32,967 nucleotides of DNA from Methylococcaceae bacterium (GTDB taxonomy: Bacteria; Pseudomonadota; Gammaproteobacteria; Methylococcales; Methylomonadaceae), in NCBI GenBank assembly GCA_005779525.1, contig SXIZ01000196.1, forward strand, positions 1 to 32,967, given 5' to 3'. The stretch's first letter is position 1. Each line of letters opens with the position of its first letter. Both the position numbers and the translations under genes were made by a program. Shown here piece after piece: positions 26,329 through 32,967 of this stretch. The notes beneath the pieces are model-generated. The model was given only the letters and a program-made list of their open reading frames with translations. It was not told the origin of the DNA and ran no database searches.

Positions 26329-27681
26329 ATGCATACATCCACCTCAAGAGAACCCACGATTTACTCTGTTGCCCAATTAAATAGTTTGGCGCGACAACTA
26401 TTGACGGAAGAATTTACAGATATTCGCGTCAACGGTGAAATATCCAACTTGAGCACACCTTCATCTGGACACCTGTATTTTTCCTTAAAAGATTCTTTGG
26501 CCCAAATTCGTTGCGCCATGTTTCGGACGCGCATGCAACGCAATACCCCCAAATTAACCAATGGCATGCAAGTCACTTTACGAGGGCAAGTCAGTTTGTA
26601 TGAACCGCGTGGGGATTACCAACTGATTGTTAACGCGATTGAAGCTGATGGCACGGGTGCACTACAGCGCAATTTTGAACTGCTCAAACAAAAACTAGCC
26701 GCCCAAGGCCTATTTGACGCCAGCCATAAAAAAGCCATTCCAAGCTTGCCCAAGTGCATCGGTGTCATTACCTCACCCAGCGGCGCCGCAATCCGTGATG
26801 TTTTAAGCGTACTCAAGCGCCGCTTTCCGGCGATCCCAATCATAATCTATCCAACCGCCGTGCAAGGTGAGGCCGCCAAACACGAAATCGTGCAGGCGAT
26901 CACGCTTGCCAATCAACATCCGCAGTGCGATGTCTTGCTACTTTGCCGAGGCGGGGGGTCGCTGGAGGATTTATGGGCATTTAATGAAGAACTGGTGGCG
27001 AATGCAATTTTCTCTAGCAGCCTACCAATCATTAGCGGCATCGGCCATGAAATTGATTTTACCATTGCAGATTTTGTTGCTGATCTCCGCGCACCTACGC
27101 CTTCAGCGGCAGCGGAACACGCGGTCCCGAGTCAAGAGCACTGGTTACATCAACTGCAGCAAGTCGAAACGCGCTTAATCCAACAACTGCAACGTAAATT
27201 GCACGCTACCCAGCAACAGTTAAACTGGCTAGACAAACGCTTACAATCGCAACATCCTAAGCAACAATTGTTACGCCATGCTCAAACCTTGGACCAACTG
27301 GAATTACGCCTGCACCATAGCTGGCAATCACTCTTCCAACGCCAGCAACATCAGCTTAATCAGCTGCAGGCTAAGCTTTGGCAACATTCGCCTACCGCCA
27401 AACTGCAACAATATCAACAGCAACAACGCTTCCTGCACCAACGTTTACAGCGCAGCATGCACCAAAGCTTGCAAGTTCGACAGCAACAGCTATTGCGCTA
27501 TAGCCAAACCTTACATGCGCTCAGTCCGTTAGCAACTCTGGAACGAGGCTACGCTATCGTGCGCCGTGTGGATGACCAACATGTCATTACTCAGCGCCAA
27601 CAATTACAAGTGGGCACGTTAATACACACCCGTTTTGCCCAAGGCTCGATTATCAGCCGGGTAGAGGACTTAGACACATGA
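26329..27681 (+). CDS. xseA: Exodeoxyribonuclease VII large subunit
   Basis: Catalytic subunit of the single-strand exonuclease that acts with XseB. The 450-residue protein has the N-terminal OB fold (YSVAQLNSLARQLL, VNGEISNLSTPSSGHLYFSL), the catalytic domain with GVITSPSGAAIRDVL and CRGGGSLEDLWAFNEE, ISGIGHEIDFTIADFVAD, and a long coiled-coil region. That region (about 265-410) is extremely rich in Gln, more than in the homologues I know. The C-terminal barrel ends with LERGYAIVRR. It overlaps the next gene by four bases (ATGA). Confidence 0.94.
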   Translation: MHTSTSREPTIYSVAQLNSLARQLLTEEFTDIRVNGEISNLSTPSSGHLYFSLKDSLAQIRCAMFRTRMQRNTPKLTNGMQVTLRGQVSLYEPRGDYQLIVNAIEADGTGALQRNFELLKQKLAAQGLFDASHKKAIPSLPKCIGVITSPSGAAIRDVLSVLKRRFPAIPIIIYPTAVQGEAAKHEIVQAITLANQHPQCDVLLLCRGGGSLEDLWAFNEELVANAIFSSSLPIISGIGHEIDFTIADFVADLRAPTPSAAAEHAVPSQEHWLHQLQQVETRLIQQLQRKLHATQQQLNWLDKRLQSQHPKQQLLRHAQTLDQLELRLHHSWQSLFQRQQHQLNQLQAKLWQHSPTAKLQQYQQQQRFLHQRLQRSMHQSLQVRQQQLLRYSQTLHALSPLATLERGYAIVRRVDDQHVITQRQQLQVGTLIHTRFAQGSIISRVEDLDT

Positions 27682-28538
27682 ATCGCAATTTAGTCAAATG
27701 CATTACGTTAATATCGCTGTGCGCGAGCACCCCAGCAGAGTCTCGGGAGCTTCCCCAGGCACTTAGCGTTCCAGGTGGAATCGCAGAAATTCACTTGGGA
27801 AGCAGCCATCAGCCTGCGCCAAAAGTGTATTTTAATCAACAACGGGTATTAGTGACACGTAACCGAGATCAATGGCTTGCGTTAGTGGGTATTCCCCTGG
27901 AAACCTCTCCCGGCGCGCAACACATTAGCGTCAACACCCCGGAAAAAAGCTATGAGCTGAGTTTTAACGTCAGCTATAAGCACTATCCCGAGCAGCACTT
28001 AACCATTAAAAACCAGCGTATGGTTAATCCAGAACCCGAGGATGAGCTGCGCATTGCTGAAGATTTAAAACACATTAACCAAGCGATTGATACTTGGACA
28101 GAACAGGAGGTTGTCGATACGGCATTTAGCACGCCAGTTGAAGGTCGTATTAGTGGTGTTTTTGGCTCACGGCGTTTTTTTAATAATCAACCCAAAAATC
28201 CCCATAGCGGTTTAGATATTGCCGCTCCAGCTGGGTCGCCTATCAAAGCCCCCGCGCATGCTCGGGTTATCAATACCGGAAATTATTATTACAACGGCAA
28301 CAGCGTGTTTCTGGATCATGGACAAGGCTTAATCACCGGGTATTTTCATATGACTGCAATCCATGTACGTCCTGGACAAGTAGTTAAACCTGGCGATATT
28401 TTAGGTACCGTCGGCGCCACAGGTAGAGTGACTGGACCGCATTTACATTGGAACGCCTACCTTAATCACACCAAAATAGACGCTGCCCTGCTGATCCCGG
28501 ACGACATGCCACGTTTGCAAATGCGTAATCGTAAATAA
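27678..28538 (+). CDS. Periplasmic M23 family metallopeptidase
   Basis: Protein of 286 residues with a short signal peptide (NLVKCITLISLCASTPAES), a beta-rich middle domain (about 25-105, with YFNQQRVLVTRN), and a C-terminal LytM domain. Zinc and catalytic residues are present: His176 and Asp180 (NPHSGLDIA), His224 (GYFHMT) and His257 (TGPHLHWN). It has no LysM or coiled coil, so it differs from the M23 protein at 1563. Coupled to xseA by the ATGA overlap. Expected to cut peptidoglycan cross-bridges. Confidence 0.9.
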   Translation: MNRNLVKCITLISLCASTPAESRELPQALSVPGGIAEIHLGSSHQPAPKVYFNQQRVLVTRNRDQWLALVGIPLETSPGAQHISVNTPEKSYELSFNVSYKHYPEQHLTIKNQRMVNPEPEDELRIAEDLKHINQAIDTWTEQEVVDTAFSTPVEGRISGVFGSRRFFNNQPKNPHSGLDIAAPAGSPIKAPAHARVINTGNYYYNGNSVFLDHGQGLITGYFHMTAIHVRPGQVVKPGDILGTVGATGRVTGPHLHWNAYLNHTKIDAALLIPDDMPRLQMRNRK

Positions 28539-28565
28539 CCTATCTGCTTTTGGCACGCCGCAGCT

Positions 28566-30182
28566 TTAACTAGTTTGCCGCTCTCGAATGCTCAGTGCCA
28601 AGGCTTCGGCGACCTTCATACCATCCACGGCCGCCGAAATAATGCCTCCAGCATAACCTGCACCTTCTCCTGCCGGATACAATCCTCTCGTATTTACGCT
28701 TTCATAGGTTTTTTGCATGCGGGTAATTCTAATGGGAGAGGATGTCCGCGTTTCCACCCCCGTCAATACCGCGTCAGGGCGCCCATAGCCTTTAATAGTG
28801 CGATCAAAGACTGGAATCGCTTCACGCATCGCGGTAATGGCATACTCGGGTAAGGCGGTATCTAAATTGGTCAATGTGATACCAGGCGTATACGACGGTA
28901 ACACCTCACCTAAGCTAGTAGAGGCTCGATTGGCTAGAAAATCACCCACCAATTGTGCAGGTGCAAAATAACTACTCCCTCCTAAAACGAACGCATGCGC
29001 TTCTAAGCGCCGTTGCAGTTCTATGCCCGCCAAGGGATGCTCGCTACCAAAATCTGCTGGCGCGATATCGACAACTAAACCCGCGTTAGCATTGCGCTCA
29101 TTACGTGAATAGTGACTCATACCATTAGTCACGACGCGTCCCACTTCTGAGGTCGCGGCAACGACTTGCCCTCCTGGACACATACAAAAACTGTAGACAG
29201 CCCGCCCATTACTCGCATGATGTACCAACTTGTAATCTGCAGCACCCAACAAGCTGTTACCGGCATACCCTCCCCAGCGACAACTATCGATCATGCCTTG
29301 TGGATGTTCAATGCGAAAACCTATGGAAAACGGCTTGGCCTCAATGTGTACCCCGCGCGCATGCAAGGTTGCAAAGGTATCGCGTGCACTATGCCCTAAA
29401 GCTAAAATGACATAGTCAGTGGTAATCTCATCCCCATTCGCACATAGCAACGCCTTAATCGCGCCATCTTGTATTATAAAATCAGTGACTTGCATTTCAA
29501 AACGAAATTCTCCGCCAGCGGCAATGATTTTCTTACGTAAATTCTCCACTACTTTGACTAAACGTAACGTGCCAATATGCGGCTTGCTAATATACATAAT
29601 TTCTTCTGGGGCGCCGCATTCAACCAAATCCTGCATAATTTTACGCATGCGATGCCCGCGGTCTTTGATTCCTGTATATAACTTACCATCGGAAAAGGTA
29701 CCTGCCCCGCCTTCGCCAAACTGCACATTGGATACCGGATCGAAACGCTGTTTGCGCCAAAAATTCCAAACATCTTCGGTGCGTTTACGCACTTCTCGCC
29801 CCCGCTCTAGAATTAAAGGCTGCAAGCCCATACGCACTAAAGTGAGCGCGGCGATTAATCCACAGGGGCCTGAACCAATTACCACCGGACGCTGAGTCGG
29901 GGGACTTGCAAACATACAGGGGTAATGGTAGTTTTCATCCGGTGTTGCTTGAATATGGGGATGCCCGCTAAACTTCGATAGGACTTCAGCTTCATTGGTC
30001 AATTCCACATCCAAGGTATACACTAGCTGGATAATTCCACGTTTACGTGCATCATTACCGCGTCTACGCACATGTATTGCCAATAATTGTGCCTCCTTGA
30101 TAGCTAATAGCTTTAAAACAGCATGACGCAAATCAGCATCCGTGTGCAGCAAATCCAATTTTAATTCAGTAAGACGAAGCAT
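28566..30182 (-). CDS. FAD-dependent dehydrogenase, COG2509 type
   Basis: Protein of 538 residues with an N-terminal alpha/beta domain of about 90 residues, then the FAD-binding GxGxxG-type motif VVIGSGPCGLIAALTLVRMG and the adjacent ILERG acidic strand. NVQFGEGGAGTFSDGKLYTGI is the signature of this uncharacterised flavoprotein family, and the C-terminal GLYPAGEGAGYAGGIISAAVDGMK closes the FAD site. Substrate unknown. It faces the M23 gene in convergent orientation with only 27 bases between the stops. Confidence 0.87.
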   Translation of the reverse strand: MLRLTELKLDLLHTDADLRHAVLKLLAIKEAQLLAIHVRRRGNDARKRGIIQLVYTLDVELTNEAEVLSKFSGHPHIQATPDENYHYPCMFASPPTQRPVVIGSGPCGLIAALTLVRMGLQPLILERGREVRKRTEDVWNFWRKQRFDPVSNVQFGEGGAGTFSDGKLYTGIKDRGHRMRKIMQDLVECGAPEEIMYISKPHIGTLRLVKVVENLRKKIIAAGGEFRFEMQVTDFIIQDGAIKALLCANGDEITTDYVILALGHSARDTFATLHARGVHIEAKPFSIGFRIEHPQGMIDSCRWGGYAGNSLLGAADYKLVHHASNGRAVYSFCMCPGGQVVAATSEVGRVVTNGMSHYSRNERNANAGLVVDIAPADFGSEHPLAGIELQRRLEAHAFVLGGSSYFAPAQLVGDFLANRASTSLGEVLPSYTPGITLTNLDTALPEYAITAMREAIPVFDRTIKGYGRPDAVLTGVETRTSSPIRITRMQKTYESVNTRGLYPAGEGAGYAGGIISAAVDGMKVAEALALSIRERQTS

Positions 30183-30381
30183 TTGATAACCAAGTTAATA
30201 ACTAAAGTCACTATTATCCTTTAATCACTGGGTCTTTCACAATTGAAGCGCAACAGCCGTAGCATTTTTTGAACGACGATGGCGCAACACTGTCGCTAAA
30301 TACCCGATAATTCATTCATTTTAGCCCACTAGAATTGTAAACTATGCCTAATCTATTTTTCACACTTACCTTTTTGTACTC

Positions 30382-31623
30382 ATGAAAACATCGTTACCCC
30401 CCCTAGCACTGGCATTATTATCTGCATCACTGCTGGGCTGTTCCAGTTTTGGTGAAGGTATCGCTAAAGCATTTCTGGATAAACAAACCGAAACGGACAC
30501 GCGCATTTGCGAAATTTGGGGCAAGCCTTTTGGCGGCTTAGCCCCCCATCTAAGCAATAAAGCGGGCAAAATGAAAGTCTTAATGGTCCATGGAGTCGGC
30601 GATCATTTACCTGGATACGCGACACAATTTAGCCAAAAACTGGCACAAGAACTGGATTTGGGCGTTGCCGCCCAACAACAAAAAAATATCACCCTCAGCA
30701 GTCGTTATGACAATAATAAAAATCTTGGCAATTTAAGAATCAATCGCTTGCTGAGTCGCGATCGTCAACGCGAACTCTTGTTTTATGAATTAACGTGGTC
30801 GGCAATCACTGCCAAGCAAAAAGAAGTTTTGGCCTACGACAACTCAGGTGAATATTCTTTTCGTCGCGCTGAAGTCAACGATTTAATGAAAAAGTTTTCC
30901 AATGATACGGGCCCAGACCCGATTATTTACTTAGGCGAAAGCCGAGAAGATATTCTGGTTTCTTTTGCACAAGCATTTTGCTGGATGACCAAAACCGACT
31001 GGGAGCAACTACCAGAAGGCATCCCCCAAGAAGCCTGCTCATTTAATGATGACTCTGCTGCGATTAATTTAGAACGTGATCAGTACGCATTTATTTCGCA
31101 CAGCCTAGGCAGCCGTATTACCATTGACGGTATGCAACGCATCGCAGCAATACTCAAAGACCGAGATGTTGAATTTCGCAATGCCTTAAAACAAAAAACC
31201 ATCCCAATTTATATGATGTCAAATCAGTTACCCATGTTACAACTGGGCCGTAAACTGCCCGAAATCAGTCAGCAAAAAGCCGATTACTGCCAAGCAACTG
31301 GGAAACATTTTAATGAGCGCGTACTAACGGCCACGCCGATTATCGCCTTCAGTGATCCCAACGACTTGCTTAGCTATGCGATTCCACAGGGTTTTATTGA
31401 AAAATACATGGATTCGCGCCTGTGTATTGAGGTCACCAATATTAATATCAATGTCGCAAGCATTTTTGATGCCTTTGGATTAGGTAAAATGGCCAATCCT
31501 TTAAAAGCGCATGTTGGCTACGATACCGATGATCGCGTAATTGCTTTAATCGCTAAAGGCATAGGCAACCCCAATAGTGCAAAACTAGTGCAAGAGCGCT
31601 GTCGCTGGACGGAAACCTTTTAA
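30382..31623 (+). CDS. Lipoprotein with alpha/beta-hydrolase-like features
   Basis: Protein of 413 residues with a lipoprotein signal peptide (ALALLSASLLGC, lipid-carrying Cys20). Two segments suggest an alpha/beta hydrolase: KVLMVHGVGDHLPGY (about 65-79), an oxyanion-type HG turn after a hydrophobic strand, and YAFISHSLGSRITIDGM with a SHSLGS nucleophile elbow (Ser241) in place of GxSxG. A late FSDPNDLLSYAIP and a KAHVGYDTDD segment could supply the Asp and His. No close family recognised. Its stop overlaps the stop of the AEC permease gene by four bases. Confidence 0.7.
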   Translation: MKTSLPPLALALLSASLLGCSSFGEGIAKAFLDKQTETDTRICEIWGKPFGGLAPHLSNKAGKMKVLMVHGVGDHLPGYATQFSQKLAQELDLGVAAQQQKNITLSSRYDNNKNLGNLRINRLLSRDRQRELLFYELTWSAITAKQKEVLAYDNSGEYSFRRAEVNDLMKKFSNDTGPDPIIYLGESREDILVSFAQAFCWMTKTDWEQLPEGIPQEACSFNDDSAAINLERDQYAFISHSLGSRITIDGMQRIAAILKDRDVEFRNALKQKTIPIYMMSNQLPMLQLGRKLPEISQQKADYCQATGKHFNERVLTATPIIAFSDPNDLLSYAIPQGFIEKYMDSRLCIEVTNININVASIFDAFGLGKMANPLKAHVGYDTDDRVIALIAKGIGNPNSAKLVQERCRWTETF

Positions 31624-32555
31624 AAAGCTAACGACTTCGCCAAAAACTGATGCCAAAACGGTAAGGTGACGACGCTGACTGCGGTGGTAATCGTCACCAG
31701 CATCGCATAAAGCGCACTATCAAGCTGATAGCGATCACACAGCACCACGCCCATGAGCATACTGGGCATCGCGATATCCAAAACCGCCGCAGCTTGATAC
31801 TGCGGCAAAAAATCCATTGTCTGCACAATATGCAGCGCCACCCAAGGCATGAATAACATTTTTAGCACCACGACGACTAGCGCAATCGGCAACTTGTTGA
31901 GCTTGACAGCATGCCAACTTAACGCTAACCCCATAGAAAATAACATTAACGGTATCACGGCATTGGCTAGTCGTTGCAACACACTACTTAACCAGTCGGG
32001 GCTATTAACCCCCATTAAATTTAACGCTACCGCAATAAACATGCTCCAAAACGGCGGGGCATTCAGAAAAGACCCTAGGGAATTTGACTGACTCTCCTGG
32101 GTATCAGCGCCATAATGCCTGACGATGACAATTCCCACAGTAAATAAAAAGGGGGCTACTGCAAATAAATCTATTTGAATCACCACAGAGCGTGCCCAAG
32201 GACCAAACAATTGCTCTAAAACCGGCAAACCTAAAAAAGTAACATTAGGAAATGCAGTCGCTAGCAAGACAGCCCCCATCTGCTGCGCAGGTAAGCGGAG
32301 CAACCTCCCACCTAGAAAACTTACGCTCAAGGTCATGATGATACTTAACACGCCTAAAGCGCTGTATTGCAGAGATTTAACGCCCAACTCAGCATGCCAA
32401 AGCACATCAATAATCAGTGCGGGCAAAAAAACATAAAACACTGAAGACGTAATCACCTGTCGAGTTAGCTGTGCATCCAGACCACGGGGCGTCAACCAGC
32501 GCCAAATTGAACCACACCCCATAATTATCGCCATTTGCAGAATCGTTGAGCTCAT
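31620..32555 (-). CDS. AEC family transporter (auxin efflux carrier fold)
   Basis: Integral membrane protein of 311 residues with about ten helices in two repeats. The family signs include SSVFYVFLPALIIDVLWH near the start, ATAFPNVTFLGLPVLEQLFG (the conserved N-x-x-F-L-G-x-P segment) and AVIPLMLFSMGLALS in the second half. Bacterial members export or import small organic anions such as malonate or malate; the substrate here is unknown. Convergent with the lipoprotein gene and divergent from pyrF. Confidence 0.88.
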   Translation of the reverse strand: MSSTILQMAIIMGCGSIWRWLTPRGLDAQLTRQVITSSVFYVFLPALIIDVLWHAELGVKSLQYSALGVLSIIMTLSVSFLGGRLLRLPAQQMGAVLLATAFPNVTFLGLPVLEQLFGPWARSVVIQIDLFAVAPFLFTVGIVIVRHYGADTQESQSNSLGSFLNAPPFWSMFIAVALNLMGVNSPDWLSSVLQRLANAVIPLMLFSMGLALSWHAVKLNKLPIALVVVVLKMLFMPWVALHIVQTMDFLPQYQAAAVLDIAMPSMLMGVVLCDRYQLDSALYAMLVTITTAVSVVTLPFWHQFLAKSLAF

Positions 32556-32653
32556 GTCTTCACTTTTTTAATAAGATTCTTGAATTTTAACATTCCGCCT
32601 GTTAAAGAGTTCAGGTAATATAAGCTATTCCAAAATTTAGACACGCCCACCCT

Positions 32654-32967
32654 ATGTCAACAACGTTCTTATCCCAAAAAGCCATCCCTCCCCGTGACCG
32701 CCTGATTATGGCATTAGATTTACCAAGTATTCCTCAAGCGCAAGCGCTGGTAGAAGAACTTGGAGATTCGGTGGACTTTTATAAAGTCGGTATGGAAATA
32801 TTTATGGCTGGGGATTATTTTAGTTTTATTGAATGGTTACAAGCCCGTCACAAAAAAGTGTTTGTCGATTTAAAATTTTTTGATGTTCCAGCGACTGTCG
32901 GTCGCGCCATTAAAGCCTTGAGCAGTCGTGGCGTCGATTTGGCGACTATCCATGGGAATGATGCCAT
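32654..32967 (+). CDS. pyrF: Orotidine 5'-phosphate decarboxylase, N-terminal part
   Basis: Begins at ATG 32654 and runs off the right edge after 104 codons. It shows DRLIMALDLPS (substrate Asp), FYKVGMEIF and the active-site FVDLKFFDVPATVG (Asp-Lys-Asp triad region), where the usual DLKFHD reads DLKFFD. The enzyme makes UMP in pyrimidine synthesis. The frame is open to the end of the window. Confidence 0.93.
   Translation, partial: MSTTFLSQKAIPPRDRLIMALDLPSIPQAQALVEELGDSVDFYKVGMEIFMAGDYFSFIEWLQARHKKVFVDLKFFDVPATVGRAIKALSSRGVDLATIHGNDA

Overview
The window looks like the chromosome of a gammaproteobacterium that handles C1 compounds through tetrahydromethanopterin (H4MPT), most likely a methanotroph or close methylotroph of the Methylococcales type. 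This rests on a formaldehyde-activating enzyme (Fae) next to genes of H4MPT and methanofuran-type cofactor synthesis, a single-domain bacteriohemerythrin, an aa3-type oxidase cluster in Pseudomonas-like order, and a complete bioBFHCD operon. No methane monooxygenase or methanol dehydrogenase gene is in view, so the lifestyle is inferred. No tRNA, rRNA, CRISPR array, insertion sequence or prophage was seen.

Layout. (1) 1-2903: the left edge carries what look like tandem rRNA-type promoters firing leftwards out of the window, then tyrS (-) and a divergent LysM/M23 murein endopeptidase. (2) 2952-8308, all minus strand: C1 cofactor block with an ATP-grasp ligase, a CitG-like transferase, fae (with its own terminator), pabB, an MfnE-like kinase and a DUF2959 protein. 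(3) 8375-9412: two small exported proteins of unknown role. (4) 9490-13084: ftsY-ftsE-ftsX, in which FtsY carries an eight-helix CtaA/Cox15-like membrane domain at its N-terminus. (5) 13170-19680: cytochrome c oxidase cluster ctaC (with two haem c domains), ctaD, a 32-residue membrane peptide, cox11/ctaG (cut by an in-frame stop), ctaE, DUF2909 (opposite strand), SURF1 and a Sco-like protein. (6) 19941-20339 hemerythrin. (7) 20384-24780 the biotin operon with start/stop overlaps. (8) 24849-32967: comF, a small exported protein, xseA plus a second M23 peptidase, an FAD-dependent dehydrogenase, a lipoprotein with a hydrolase-like fold, an AEC-family permease, and the start of pyrF.

How the parts fit. 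PabB would supply 4-aminobenzoate, a building block of both folate and H4MPT; the MfnE-like kinase, CitG-like protein and ATP-grasp ligase fit late or side-chain steps of methanofuran/H4MPT synthesis; Fae uses the finished H4MPT to capture formaldehyde. The oxidase cluster and hemerythrin point to heavy oxygen use.

The most unusual feature is the CtaA-FtsY fusion: in the common gammaproteobacterial order ctaC-ctaD-ctaG-ctaE-SURF1-Sco-like-ctaA, the ctaA position is here occupied by a reading frame that runs without a break from an eight-helix haem A synthase-like domain into the SRP receptor GTPase. All four ligand-type histidines of that domain are kept, but the first extracytoplasmic Cys motif and the catalytic-type Glu are not. 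The same cluster has a cox11 with an in-frame TAA and no ctaB. Together this suggests a haem A / copper assembly branch that is being remodelled or has been replaced elsewhere in the genome.
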